NCBI GenBank assembly: GCA_934047225.1
Contig: OW203991.1
Span: forward strand, 4,898,001-4,962,000
Source: Ypsolopha sequella
Lineage: Eukaryota > Arthropoda > Insecta > Lepidoptera > Ypsolophidae
DNA: 64,000 bases
Direction: 5' to 3'
Shown here: positions 42,176 through 54,402 of the stretch, piece after piece
Layout: each line of letters begins with the position of its first letter
Position numbering within the stretch: the first letter of the stretch is position 1
The notes under the pieces: generated by a model
What the model was told of the DNA's origin: nothing
Seen by the model: only the letters and a program-made list of their open reading frames with translations
Database searches by the model: none
Translations under genes and position numbers: made by a program

Positions 42176-42970
42176 TAATTGTCAGTTTGTCGCAGACTAC
42201 GTATATCTTTGATTTCAAAAATCGTTTCTTCAAATTTGTGCTTAATAAATAACGAAAGCAAGAAATAAATAAGACATTTATTTTGATGCTACATCCTAAA
42301 CAAATACAATTATCAACTCTGAGACAACTTAATATATTTTAAATTGCTAAGTTGCAGCAGAAAAAGGTCCTTGACTCAGCAAAATGCGACAGCATCACCA
42401 TAAAAACCTTAAAAACGACACCTATATTTCAAAGTAGTAAAAAATATGTTGCGACAGCCATCAATTTCACAACGATGTCAAATTCGCGAAAATCAAATTT
42501 TGAAGTGACATCCATATTGTGAATATAAAAGTATAAATTTTCAAGCAAAATTGCAGGTCAACCGGTCGAGCCGTTATTGAATTGGGCCGCAGACGGTAGA
42601 CAAGAAGATGCTTCATTCACTAAAAGGTTTCCGTTTCAGATGGAACCCTAATTTCCCATTTTACCCGACATTTTATTATTTGTCTACTCGCTAGCTCAAG
42701 TCAGCTCAGCCGCCACTGTTTCTTGAATTACAAGTAAGAGCACTTAGAGAACCCTAAAAATGTGACAGTTATTTCTAATAGTCGTCATTTTGAATAAAAC
42801 TTTAGTACGGCGGCCGCGGCGGCGGCGCGGCGCGAGCCCACTGTGCATGCATACAAGTGTGCGTGAGAGCTGTTACCGCTGTGTGCAAGCGTCGATTCAC
42901 ATAAATTCGACGGCGGCCGGCGGCGAAACCGAGCCTTAAACGTATCATTTTCATTTGACAATCTGTCGCG
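42176..42970. other. No gene seen
   Basis: Contains a GC-rich patch (42800-42930, GGCGGC repeats) without supported coding. Low-confidence open frames on the minus strand. Confidence 0.45.
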
Positions 42971-43080
42971 GGTAGCGGCTGGATGAGGATGACTCAGGAC
43001 CGCCAAGAGTGGCGTCATATTGGAGAGGCCTATAGGTCCAACAGTGGACGAACACAGGCTGATGGATGAATGGATGGATT
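42971..43080 (+). mobile_element. RTE-type LINE 3' end
   Basis: Plus frame reads SGWMRMTQDRQEWRHIGEAY, then RSNSGRTQADG and stop (43067-43069). W-M-R...QDR..W...GEAY is the very end of lepidopteran RTE ORF2. It is followed by a GATGAATGGATGGAT tail, the usual short-repeat tail of this family. 5'-truncated to about 110 bp. Confidence 0.7.
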
Positions 43081-43199
43081 TCTTTTGACGTGTACAGTTT
43101 TTCCCCCTACTTTAGAAACAGACTTTAATAAATGAATTATTTTTCTCAAAAATACATTGTAATGTTACCATTTCATACCGTAAAGACAAACTAGTAAGT

Positions 43200-44110
43200 T
43201 TAATACTTCAGGACATCTAACTATCCGTTAGGGATGTGCTTCTGACATAGTGATGTCCTTGACATTAGGGATGGACTTTGACATTTTTTGACTTCGAAAT
43301 AGTGATGTCCCCGAGTTTGTAGTTTATCCCTGACGTTAGAGATTTGCTTTAAAAAAAGTGATGTACGAGTACCACTAGGGATGTACAAAAATATTTTTTG
43401 TAAAAATTTAATTTTGACCATATCTTTGGAACGAAAAGCTTACACCCTTTAGGGTTGGACCAAAGGGTGTCAAAAAATAAAATATTTTTTTTTGTCAAAA
43501 CTTTGTTGGCCTGTATCTCCTAAACGGTTAGAGTTATACCCATGTTGATGGGTGTCTAAGAAAAGGTCTCGACAAGATCTACCCCCCCCCCCCAAAGTGT
43601 CAAAACCTTAAAGACCTGTATCTCTTAAACGGCTGCAGTTAGACCTGTTTATGGGTGTCTAAGAAAAGGTCTCGGTGAGAGTCTGACCGTGAGACCCATG
43701 TTCATGGTACTGGTTTAGGGTTGGACCAAAAGGACTCAAAAAATTAAAAAAAAAATTGTAATGTCAAAACTTTGTCGGCCTGTATCTCCTAAACGGTTAA
43801 AGTTAGACCAATGTCTAAGAAAAACATCCCTAGTGTCGAAGTCAAGAAATGTCAAAGTGCATAGGTACCTAGTGGCGGGGGCTTCCCTCCGAGCCTTCGG
43901 CTTCGCAAGTATGACATTATACCATCCCTAGTGGTGAACATCCCTAGTGTCAAATTCAAAAAAATATCAAAGCGTATCCATTAGTGCTTAGAACATCTCT
44001 AAACTTTGGTACCATTTCTATTGTCAAAAAATTACAAAGTCAAATGGCGGCAAAGTACATCCCAAGCGACGGGAAAACACTCGACACGTCTCGGGGAAAC
44101 ACTAAAAACC
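43200..44110. repeat. Degenerate repeat field related to the minisatellite
   Basis: Holds scattered TTAGGGATGTGC, ACTAGGGATGTAC and, in reverse, CATCCCTAGTGTC, plus three copies of CTGTATCTCCTAAACGGTTA or near it (about 43510, 43616, 43783) with TGGGTGTCTAAGAAAAGGTC between. A 10-nt C run at 43581. No gene. Confidence 0.65.
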
Positions 44111-44346
44111 CATGTCAAAAAATGTCTAATGTCAGATTTTCCCCCCAGGCAGTAGTAGACACTTGACAGTTCACCCAGACATCATTTTCATGTCATTCCA
44201 CTTCTTTCAACTAAACAACCATGTCAATCAGTGAACCTAAAACTTTAACAAACTAAAAATAAATATATTATTACAAATTAAACCAAATAAAAATACGTTT
44301 AAACATATAATATACAGGATGGAAAAAATTTAAGGGCCCTGGGGCG

Positions 44347-44566
44347 CTATTATGTATCTTTAGTTGCCATCTGGACTGGGTGTCTATCATCAAAAACATA
44401 GATATACTATCGAATTCCGATTGTCTAAGGATATGTTCGCACTTGAAGTGACGACACAGTTCGTAAATAGTCAATACCCACTAAAGGCAACTTTGAAAAT
44501 TCTGTTTTTAGCTATGTTTTTGATGATAGACACCTAGTCCAGTTGGCAACTGAAGATACAGAATAG
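44347..44566. mobile_element. MITE copy 1 (CTATTATGTATC family)
   Basis: 220 bp with arms of about 55 bp, containing TAGTTGCCATCTGGACTGGG, TGTCTATCATCAAAAACATA and their mirror. The internal text (ATCCTTAGACAATCGGAATTC in reverse) matches copy 2 at 54577-54793 in opposite orientation. Confidence 0.85.
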
Positions 44567-44734
44567 GGGAGCTGGAGGGGGACTACTATTTTATTTTACT
44601 GAAAGGAAACATTCCTTTATTTTTTAAAAGAAACAAAACTACATCCAAAGATCTTCTAACTTCTGGTTACTTTTTATTATTCTAAGGGTATATTATAGTA
44701 CGAAAAGGATCCGCCCACGCACACCGACAATACT

Positions 44735-45240
44735 CTTGTTTCCGTGGTCTTTCTCTGCTCATATCATATGTATGCTGATGATATTCAATTATACTTGTAT
44801 TGTAAGCAAGATGATTTACTGGATTTCATACACAAGCTTACTTCCGATCTTGATCGGATCAGTGAGTGGGTGGAGGATTTTGGCTACTTGTGAACCCATC
44901 AAGCAGCAGAGCTCTGATTGACAAAACTGATATCTCCACTTTACCTCCAGTATGCTTCAATAGCACCCCCGATAAATACTGCAAATCTGTCAAAAACTTG
45001 GGAATTCACATTTCCAACAATACGTCCTGAGACTTGCAGGTTGTATAAATTAGTAAGAAAATAAAAGCGTATGCAAACAATTTCTTCCATACTCAGTCTA
45101 GATTGAATTAGTCAATTCTCTGATACTTTCAATGATAGTTTACGTCGATGTGTGTTATCCTGATCTCACAAAAGAATTCATAGACAAGTTAGATCGTCTC
45201 CTAAATCTTTTTATCAAATACAAATTATAAGTAAATATTC
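44735..45240 (+). pseudogene. Degenerate LINE reverse transcriptase fragment
   Basis: Frames read HMYADDIQLYLYCKQDDLLD and IHKLTSDLDRISEWV (YADD catalytic box), then KSVKNLGIHISNNTS and, after breaks, VDVCYPDLTKEFIDKLDRLL. The order is that of an RT palm end and thumb, but stops interrupt it at least three times. The last 70 bp fall in the 635-bp duplication. Confidence 0.7.
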
Positions 45241-46435
45241 TATATGGTTTCGTTAATTGATAAACTTATCTGGCACTACCCTTGAACTCTCCACATCACC
45301 AAAGGTTAAGTGAAGAGAATGCTAATTAGCATTAAGTTCGCCTTTGTGCAATAAATTATTTACATACATACCGACAACCAGACATCCACACCAGTCCAGC
45401 TTCCACCAAAACGTATATTTTGAGAGAGGGGGACAACATGCAAAATTGGCCGACTGCCAGAAACACGCGGAAGATTTGCACAAGTCGGGCAAATTAATAT
45501 GACACCAGGCTACGTATGTGACACCCCGCCCGCTTATGCAAACGACAACCGAGGTCATTTAATTAACATGACACCTGGCTAGGTAATTTGACACTCCGCC
45601 CGCTTATGCAAATGTCATCTGAGGTCATTTAATTAACATGACACCTGGCTAGGTATGTGACACCCCGCCCGCTTATGCAAACGTCATCTGAGGTCATTTA
45701 ATTAACATGACACCTGGCTAGGTATGTGACACCCCGCCCGCTTATGCAAACGTCATCTGAGGTCATTTAATTAACATGACACCTGGCTAGGTATGTGACA
45801 TCACAAAAGAATTCATAGACAAGTTAGATCGTCTCCTAAATCTTTTTATCAAATACAAATTATAAGTAAATATTCTATATGGTTTCGTTAATTGATAAAC
45901 TTATCTGGCACTACCCTTGAACTCTCCACATCACCAAAGGTTAAGTGAAGAGAATGCTAATTAGCATTAAGTTCACCTTTGTGCAATAAATTATTTACAT
46001 ACATACCGACAACCAGACATCCACACCAGTCCAGCTTCCACCAAAACGTATATTTTGAGAGAAGGGGACAACATGCAAAATTGGCCGACTGCCAGAAACA
46101 CGCGGAAGATTTGCACAAGTCGGGCAAATTAATATGACACCAGGCTACGTATGTGACACCCCGCCCGCTTATGCAAACGACAACCGAGGTCATTTAATTA
46201 ACATGACACCTGGCTAGGTAATTTGACACTCCGCCCGCTTATGCAAATGTCATCTGAGGTCATTTAATTAACATGACACCTGGCTAGGTATGTGACACCC
46301 CGCCCGCTTATGCAAACGTCATCTGAGGTCATTTAATTAACATGACACCTGGCTAGGTATGTGACACCCCGCCCGCTTATGCAAACGACAACCGAGGTCA
46401 TTTAATTAACATGAGACCTGGCTAGGTATGTGACA
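45166..46435. repeat. Tandem duplication, two copies of 635 bp
   Basis: TCACAAAAGAATTCATAG begins at 45166 and again at 45801. The copies include the LINE fragment end, a unique stretch (GAACTCTCCACATCACCAA) and the first satellite units. Differences are few (for example GAGAGAGGG versus GAGAGAAGG), so the duplication is recent. Confidence 0.9.
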
Positions 46436-46755
46436 CCCCGCCCGCTTATGCAAACGTCATCTGAGGTCATTTAATTAACATGACACCTGGCTAGGTATGT
46501 GACACCCCGCCCGCTTATGCAAAGGACAACCGAGGTCATTTAATTAACATGACACCTGGCTAGGTATTTGACACCCCGCCCGCTTATGCAAACGTCATCT
46601 GAGGTCATTTAATTAACATGACACCTGGCTAGGTATGTGACACCCCGCCCGCTTATGCAAACGTCATCTGAGGTCATTTAATTAACATGGCACCTGGCTA
46701 GGTATGTGACACCCCGCCCGCTTATGCAAACGTCATCTGAGGTCATTTATTTCGC
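45500..46755. repeat. Satellite array of 69-70 bp units
   Basis: Units carry GACACCCCGCCCGCTTATGC, AAACGTCATCTGAGGTCATT and TAATTAACATGACACCTGGC. About four to five units lie in 45500-45800 and about nine in 46135-46755. Variants with GACAACCGAGGTC alternate with GTCATCTGAGGTC. Each unit has an ATGCAAA octamer-like motif, a TTAATTAA core and inverted GTCAT...ATGAC. No coding. Confidence 0.92.
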
Positions 46756-49299
46756 CCGACTTGTACACGTACTTTTGGTTTTTTATTTGCGATCAATGAA
46801 AGTAAGAAATGTATATTTTGCGATTGTTGGCACTTGGTGAGTCTTGAAAAGCATCATGATTAAAATTCACTTGTACTTGTTTCACAGATGAAACTATGGA
46901 ATCTATAAAACAAGTACTTACAAGAAGTGAGAAAATATACACCATGAAATTTAAGTGGTTATCGAAACGAAAACTGGTAATACTACTCGTCCATGCGCAA
47001 CGAATAATCTTTCTTGTACAATTTATTTATTCCACTAAGCGACCGGTTTCGTTTACAATTTACATTAGTGTCCATCCATCGCGCTGCAGACAACTTGACC
47101 TGTGACTTAACGGGGCGGCGCGACGGCGTTCAATTTAATCGCATGATAGCATGACAGAGACTATACAGTATAACATACTCGTAGTATAAATTCACCGCGT
47201 GCTAAAGAGATGCCAATGTTAGCTATAAAAACCTTTTTGTAAAAATTGGTAAAAATTCAGTCATGATTGTTCCTTTTGCCTTCATATTTTGCTAATTGTA
47301 CTTTTATGGCAGAAAAAAATATTTAAAAGCGTTATGTTGTTAAAAACACAGTACTTTTATTTAACTTTTTTTCTGTATTAGACTTTTGTTAAAAATTTGC
47401 CATGTAGCATTGCAAATTTTGTAGGGTTGTTTATCACAAAAAGTTTACGCGTCGAAGTTTGGCTTGATGGAAATTGCGTTTTACCCTCTTTTATAGACAT
47501 GAAGATAATCGCGCGACTGCCGCGATGCCGAGAGTTTCTCGTGCATTTGTCGGCCGGATTTGTAACAGTATACTCGTGTTGGTTGTTTCCTTATTTTGTT
47601 GGCGTTCAACGGCGAATGAAAATGGCGGAGGTGCCAACAGGAGTAGTGTTTTTGATATACTAGGAAGATTATTTTGGACAATATAGAAAAAGGAATTTTT
47701 TTCGTCGGGTTGGTGGGAGTTCTGAAATCGTCAGATCATGGGTGTTTTGTTTTTACAAGATCTTCGTGTTTGTCAAGATCTTCTTGTTTCCGAGATTTTC
47801 CTGCTGGCAGAGATTTGATCGCCGCGTGGTGTACGCAGTTGCAGCTCCTTGTCTGCGCGGTCGAGGATCGCTGACCTTGAAGGGGGCAGCGGACGGCGGG
47901 TCATTTCCGTGGTGGTTATTGGAAAGATTCAAGTAGGTGTTGGAATTTTTTTACTTTTATCCACACACAATGGAAATACCTGGGACGGTATTGTTTTCGG
48001 GACGCTTGGTTATGTGTCCTATTAGTATTCAAGGTTAAATTCTTCTTCCTGTTTCACCGAATAACCCAAACTGTAAAATTTAATGTTCTGTAATATTTTT
48101 TCTTTCCTGGTAGAACTGAATGGTGTACCAGACGATTTGGTTTAAAGAGTATGTTCGACAAATATTTATTGTTTGTAGGATCTACGGCTCCCCTGAGCTA
48201 GATTTTATTTAGGAAATTATTTCCCTTGTTTTGTTTACAAGTTTTGTTACTTTTAAAGTTTTTTTTTAATGTAATTTTCACAAGATTCCATGTAATCTAG
48301 TTACCTGTGGTTAAGGCGGTAACAATTCCACCTAGTTATCACTTAAATGTATATTTAAGTCTTGGCAATACTAATTACAATGTAATATTACTACCAGATG
48401 TTAAGGCGGTACCTATCACAACAATTTTAAGGTACTTAAGGTCTTAGTAATGTCTTGGCAGGAAATTGCCAAATGAAGGTCTTGGCCAAGAACTTGTAAC
48501 TAAGATAATTTTTTCTTAACTTGTGAAATTTGATTTTTTTTGTTTTGATAAAATTAAATAAACTTAATTGTAAAGTACCTCGAAGTTTTCTTCAGAACCT
48601 TTTAACAACTATTAGGTTACAATTAGGTCACTGTTTAGTTTTATCTTGTCCAGTTGCATGACCGGTGGAAAGACCGGGTACCCGCCGGTCGTGCCATCTG
48701 ACAGCCATTATGCACCCAGGATTTTACGATATGAGTGTAGATAAACTTTTTTTTTACTAGCTTTATGAAAAAGTTCCATTTAATACTCGAAATTAGTTTT
48801 GAAAATCGAACTTTCCGGGCCCCGTTGCGAAATGCCTAACAGGTCAGTTTGAAATATCGTACTGAAATTTCATTTATTGCAAAATTAGGTTCTTTTTGAC
48901 GTTTGTCTTCATTTCATGCTAAATTTGATTCTTTTTGACGTCCTTAGTTTCGATCGAAATTCCCTGCGTTCCAATTCACGACATAATCGATTATATCGCG
49001 TCTGACACTCTTTTTTCGCAAAATGATACTGGCCACAAATAAAAGCCGCCGGCTGAAATCTGAAAAAAAAGGTATAAGCCGCGCCGCACTTTTTAAACTC
49101 ATAAAATACATTAAATTTAAAAGGAAAAATTAAATACATAAATCAGGTAGTAGAAAAAGTATCGCTCGCAACGAGTAAAAATGGGTTTTCATGGTTTTTG
49201 AACATTTAGCTTGACGGTCGTCATGTGCGGTCGTTTCTTTAGTTAATTTGTACTAGTTAAATAATTTACAATTAATACTTTAAACCTAGTACACGAGTA
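46756..49299. other. No gene recognised
   Basis: 2.5 kb. An exon-like start after TTTCACAG (46880-46887) and a hydrophobic open frame near 47525-47686 (CNSILVLVVSLFCW) are not supported by any family match. A palindrome-like CATGACCGGTGG...CCGCCGGTCGTG lies at 48657-48693. TTAAGGCGGTA recurs at 48313 and 48399. Confidence 0.4.
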
Positions 49300-49413
49300 A
49301 GCAAATTATTGTTGACATTCACATGTGTGTCAGTGACACGCACGCGTAAGTGTTATAATATAAGTGATGACTATGGACTTTTGACTTGTGGATTGTGGAC
49401 ATTGTGGATCACT

Positions 49414-50655
49414 ATGTCACATCCGGAAGCAAGCAGCCCGTTCAACCGCAGCATCTTGACCTCAAGGAGCCCCCCTACGCCCTCCCCGCGCACTACAGAT
49501 GATGGCGCGCGTACCACTTCAGCCCCTACAGTGATTTCGACACCGGAAATTCAGAATTGGATGACTTCTATTGAGCAATGTTTAAATGAGGTCTGTACCA
49601 TAGCTACGGAGGGAAAACTGAACTCAGATCAGAAGCTGAGAATAACCAATTTATGTCGCAAAATAGCAAGTGGGACGTCCCAGATGGCGGTCCAGTACCA
49701 GTCGGCAAAACAAAAAGCTATTACAGCGCATGCCACAATTGAGCACTTATACGAGCAAGCAGACATGGTGAAGTGCATTCAAGACCTAAAAGTATCTGTC
49801 CAGGACGCATGTAAGCAGCAGTCGACTACTGAACAATTGTCTTTTGCGGACATCATAAAAAAAGGCAAAGATAAATTTATCAGACCATCCAACTTGAGCT
49901 CTGTAGCAATATTTCCAAATGACAAGGAGAAAAGCAGCGAGGACACAAAAGCTCTGGTCCAATCGTTAATATGCCCGAAGGAATTGAAGCTTCATGTGCG
50001 CAGTGTCCGCAATACGAAAAATGGCGGTGTCATCATCAACACCGAACGGAAAGAAGACATTGAGAAATTAAAACAGTCTGAAAAAATCTGTACATCAGGG
50101 TTAATTGTTTCCGATATAAGCAAGCGCAAACCAAGGATTATTGTTATTGGTGTCCCGAATAGCTTAAGTACTAGTGAAGTGGTAGAATGTCTTTACGAGC
50201 AAAATTTGGCCGACAAATTCCCGAATACAGAACGTTCGTCCATTATGAGCTCCATCACTGTAAGCCACAAATCAGGTAGAAAAGACGGCCCTACATATAA
50301 TTGTGTCATAGAAGTTACGGCCAATCTCAGAAACATGATAATTTCGCAGAATCGTGTTTTTCTCAACTGGACGTCCTGCCCTGTGCGAGACTATACGTAT
50401 GTGTCCAGGTGTTTCAAGTGCCAGCAGTATGGTCATTCAGCAAAGTACTGTCGTGATACTGACTCGACGTGTAGTCACTGTGGTAAACTCGGACATACCA
50501 TTAAGGAATGCACCAAAAAAACAGAGCCAGAGGTATGTGCAACATGTCAGCGCTTTAAGAAGCCGAGTAACCATAAAACTGGTGACGAAGATTGCCCCGG
50601 ACGAAAATATGCCGCAAATAGGTACATAAATTCTACTGATTATAAAGGCGCCTAA
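49414..50655 (+). CDS. LINE-E ORF1: Gag-like protein with zinc knuckles
   Basis: ATG 49414 (MSHPEASSPFNRSILTSRSP) is preferred over the upstream in-frame start at 49309, whose leader is Cys/Thr-rich and not conserved-looking. A central coiled-coil region and an RRM-like stretch (IIVIGVPNSLSTSEVVECL) are followed by CFKCQQYGHSAKYC, CSHCGKLGHTIKEC and CATCQRFKKPSNH at about residues 367-425 of the long frame. CCHC knuckles in ORF1 are typical of Jockey/I/R1-group elements and bind the RNA. The frame is open to TAA 50653-50655. Confidence 0.85.
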   Translation: MSHPEASSPFNRSILTSRSPPTPSPRTTDDGARTTSAPTVISTPEIQNWMTSIEQCLNEVCTIATEGKLNSDQKLRITNLCRKIASGTSQMAVQYQSAKQKAITAHATIEHLYEQADMVKCIQDLKVSVQDACKQQSTTEQLSFADIIKKGKDKFIRPSNLSSVAIFPNDKEKSSEDTKALVQSLICPKELKLHVRSVRNTKNGGVIINTERKEDIEKLKQSEKICTSGLIVSDISKRKPRIIVIGVPNSLSTSEVVECLYEQNLADKFPNTERSSIMSSITVSHKSGRKDGPTYNCVIEVTANLRNMIISQNRVFLNWTSCPVRDYTYVSRCFKCQQYGHSAKYCRDTDSTCSHCGKLGHTIKECTKKTEPEVCATCQRFKKPSNHKTGDEDCPGRKYAANRYINSTDYKGA

Positions 50656-50750
50656 GAGCGCCAAAAGAAAGGTACACCTAAGTACTTCCTGGTTTATTAG
50701 GTAGTTTCATAATCAATATAGGTAATAAACATAAATACCTACGTTTAGGT

Positions 50751-52737
50751 CTATTAAATGTACGGTCACTTAACACGGGCCAGGATTAATTGTTTTCCAC
50801 GGTTACGAAATTAAAACTCGACATTTTAACTTTAAATGAAACTTGGGTGAAAGAAGGTGCAGAAATAATCGCTCCTAAGATTGCGGGTTATTCCCTAAAG
50901 CTTCGGGCTAGATCCACGACAGTTCGAGGGGGTGGGGTAGGTTTTTATGTACGTAGAGGACTGCGTGTAAAAGTGTTGGAGCATCCAATGTCTGAACTCG
51001 AACAGATGTGGTTAGAACTGTCTATAGCCGGTGTCCGCATAGCTATAGGTACTGCCTACAGACCTGAAGAGTTCAACCGGGTTGTGGCTATCGACGCGTT
51101 GACTGAATCATTAACTACCTTTTCCTACTGTAATTACGTATTTATGCTAACGGACTTCAACACGGATCTTTTGAGGCCGAATTCTTATAACGCAAAAAAC
51201 CTTCAAAGATTCTTCCATCAACTCAATTTAGTTCAGTTAGTTACGGAACCAACCAGAATCACGGACAAATCGAGTACATTATTGGATTTGGCTATTACAG
51301 ATACACCAAGCAAAGTTAAAAACGTGAACATTATTCATAATAAAATGCTTAGCGACCATGGCTTGGTATGGTTAGATTTTGACATTAAAAAACCGAAACC
51401 TGTCACACGTTATGTTATATCCCGCCAATTAAAACTTATTGATCGAGACACTTTTGAGTTAGATTTGGCAACTATTTCTTGGTGTAATATACTAAACTTC
51501 GCTGACGTTGACTTAATGATAGACACTTTTAATAGCTATATGACCGACCTATTTAATAAGCATGCTCCTTTAAAAAAACATAAAGTTTCCGAAAAACAAA
51601 AGCCATGGATTACGGACATGGTAAGATTTATGATGGACTTGCGTGATCAAGCACTAAAAAAGGCGCATAAAAGTAAACAGGAGAGCCACATACAATATTA
51701 TAAAAGCCTGAAAAACTTGGTTAATTCGACAATACATAGGGAAAAGATAGCTTATTTCAAATTTTATGTAAACCAAAATAAAGATAACCCCGGGAAAATG
51801 TGGAAGCATTTTAAGGAAACTTCTTCATTTTATTCCCATAAAAATACCGAAATTCCATTAGAGATAAATGATCCGCAAAAAATAAATGAACATTTTTTAA
51901 ATATACCTGGAAACGCTAATGCCGACCACAACTTACTTAATTATTATAAAACTTGTAAAGCTACAAAAAGCTTTTTTACTCTCTCCTCGGTTACCCAGGA
52001 TGAAATAAAAAAAATAATATACAGCATTAAAACAAACGCAAAAGGACATGACGGCATCACTTTGGAAATGCTACACATGACTTTACATTTTACATTGCCG
52101 GTTATTACAGCGATCGTCAACAAATCAATCGAAATGCAAAAATTTCCGCGGAGCTACAAACTTGCAATCGTTAAACCCATACCAAAGTCAAGCAACGTCG
52201 CAAGTTTTAAGGATTTACGGCCAATAAGCGTTTTGCCACTTTTATCGAAAGTGGTCGAAAAATCAGTACAGAAACAATTGATTAAGTATTTCTCATACGA
52301 AGAAATAATACCTAACATACAATCTGGCTTTCGTGCTGATCATGGTACCGAGACAGCCCTACTGAAGGTCACGGATGATATCCTTTTAGCCTCAGATAAT
52401 GGCCTTTCAACCTTGCTCGTACTACTGGACTTTTCGCGTGCATTTGACTGCATTAACATAGAGCTGTTGGTTGCAAAACTTAAATTCTATGGTTTCTCTG
52501 ACAATACTTGTAAATGGTTTAATTCATTTCTAATAGGACGATCACAGTACGTATCGACAGAAAAAGACAGTGGGGATTCTGTTACTTCAGACGTATCTGA
52601 GTTAATAAGAGGAACACCCCAGGGATCCATTTTAAGCCCAATTCTGTTTACCATTTATACAGCAGACATGCCGACGCTTTTAAGCGATTGCAACTGCCAC
52701 CTTTATGCTGACGATACGCAAATTTACTATTCTTTTA
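50751..52737 (+). pseudogene. LINE-E ORF2, 5' part: endonuclease and RT palm
   Basis: The endonuclease starts before 50751 (LLNVRSL at 50751-50771), but TAA at 50787-50789 interrupts it; the open part then has LTLNETW (Glu), LTDFNTDLL (GD changed to TD) and SDHGLV. The RT follows with AKGHDGITLEML, DLRPISVLPLLSKVVEK, QSGFRADHGTETALL, LDFSRAFDCINIELL, RGTPQGSILSP and YADDTQIYYSF. The insertion falls directly after this catalytic block. One early stop plus the insertion make the copy inactive. Confidence 0.88.
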
Positions 52738-53187
52738 TTCAAATTCAAATTCAAATTCAAATAGTTTATTTTGCAAAGCAGGTATAGATATATACACTTT
52801 TTACACGTCAAATTTAATCTAATAAAGAAAATATATGTAATAGAATAATAAATGTACATGAACTAAATTAAAGGTTTATTTAATTTATGTAGCAATATAT
52901 TTACGATTAAAATGATAGGTAAAATATATATTATACAAGGTAAAATCCAATCAGCCGCCCGAACCCATACCGGAGACCCGGCCAGGGACCAGGAACAAGG
53001 TTCAGTGATCACCAACCGAGCCCCCAGCACGAATCCAGGCGGCCGACCAAATCCCATCCTATATACTACATACTAATAGGTTACATATATAAATACATGC
53101 CTACCTCCGCCCATTCGATTAGTCTTGCTAAGAAGAAGGGCAAGAAACTTAGCAAGATCATGTCTTTTAACAAGCTGACACCGCTTT
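52738..53187 (-). mobile_element. LINE tail insertion (copy 2) inside LINE-E ORF2
   Basis: On the plus strand it begins with five TTCAAA-type repeats (the 3' tail read backwards), then GCAAAGCAGGTATA as at 32183. It extends further than copy 1 (53090-53187) with GCAAGATCATGTCTTTTAAC. A non-coding 3' UTR of a minus-strand LINE that inserted into LINE-E. Confidence 0.8.
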
Positions 53188-54034
53188 AGCAGTAAGAACG
53201 GTAAATGATGACCTAGATAGAATATTCATATGGGCCAAAAAAAACTGTTTGGTACTGAATCCCCTTAAATCAAAATGTTTAGCGTTAGGTACTAGGCACC
53301 AAATCCATAGTGTACTACAACAGGACCCTCTTATAAAAATTAATGGTCAAAAAGTCCCATTTGTATCGGAGGCGAGAAATTTAGGTTTAGTGGACGATGA
53401 GGAATTAAGGTTTAAGTCCCACATTGAAGAAAAAATTAGATATGCCTTTTTTAAGGTAAAAGTACTCTATGGAATTCGTGGATATCTCACTAAAGATATA
53501 AGGGAAACCCTGATCGAGCTTTTAGTTCTGTCACCTTTTAACTACTGTAGTGCAGTTTATAGTCCACGCATAATGCAAAAAACTATTGGCGCTATCCAAA
53601 GAGTTCAAAATGCATGCGCACGCTTCTGTTATACAATACCTAAGCGCACGCACGTCACTCCCTTTTTAAACAAGTACAATAAGTTGAATATGCAAGCAAG
53701 AACGGAGCTGCATATGGCGTGTCTCACACATAAAGTTGTATGGAATAAATGTCCAGCATATCTTTACAACAAACTGAAATTTAGAAAAGACGCCCATTGT
53801 AGACATACAAGATCCAATGATTTAAATTTACTGTGCATGCCAAAACATAGATTAGCTGGTTTTCAAGGATGTTTCACGTATAAAAGTGCGAAAATTTGGA
53901 ACAATCTACCTCCGCCTATTAGAGACAAATTTATTTCAGTCGAGACATTCAAACTCAAATTGAAGCAAAATCTCTTAATAAAGCAGAAAACATTTGGACT
54001 TTTAAAATGTCCCAAAAACCAAATAATTCGCTAA
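53187..54034 (+). pseudogene. LINE-E ORF2, 3' part
   Basis: The frame resumes with AVRTVNDDLDRIFIWAKKNC, the helix that normally follows YADD in RT, then LNPLKSKCLALG, EARNLGLVDDEELRF (thumb), IELLVLSPFNYCSAVY and ends KCPKNQIIR, stop 54032-54034. This is the complete C-terminal part, open throughout. Confidence 0.85.
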
Positions 54035-54371
54035 TCTATATTTGAGGTACTAATCTAAGTAGTTAAGCTTTCCCATATTTTTGTACATACATATACATAC
54101 TCGTAAATACTTCGCTCATCCTTATTTTCTGTGTTCATTAGTTTAAGCAATCTCTGGTTTTGTACTTTATAATTATTTGTAAACTTACTAGTGGAATGGA
54201 TGTAGCTGAAAATCAGCGCTATCTAAAAACTTTTTTTTTTTTTTGGTAGCATAAAGCTGAGCTACGTCCATTTATCAGGGTAATTCTATTTCTTATATAT
54301 ATATTTTTTTGCATAGTTTTTTTACAATGTTTTTTGTCGTGTTTTGTTTTTTTTTAATCTTGATAATAAAG

Positions 54372-54402
54372 CTTTTTTTCTTTCTTTCTTCTTTCTTTCT
54401 TT
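54372..54402 (+). repeat. TTTC repeats at the LINE-E 3' end
   Basis: CTTTCTTTC-type units follow an AATAAAGC signal at about 54365. They mark the 3' terminus of LINE-E. Confidence 0.65.

Larger units (their letters stand above)
49300..54400 (+). mobile_element. LINE-E: CCHC-type non-LTR element, interrupted
   Basis: ORF1 with zinc knuckles (49414-50655), ORF2 with endonuclease and RT (50751-52737 and 53187-54034), 3' UTR ending in TTTC repeats around 54372-54400. A foreign minus-strand LINE tail splits ORF2 just after the YADD box. In the intron of gene B. Confidence 0.85.

Noticed and set aside
42785..43018. Minus-strand ORF in a GGCGGC-rich patch
   Set aside because: Composition-driven frame overlapping the RTE tail on the other strand.
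45500..46755. CRISPR array
   Set aside because: Whole 69-70 bp units repeat head to tail without unique spacers; this is satellite DNA in a eukaryotic genome.
47475..47686. Secreted small protein with signal peptide
   Set aside because: A hydrophobic run is present, but overlapping frames are open too and nothing conserved or splice-supported backs it.
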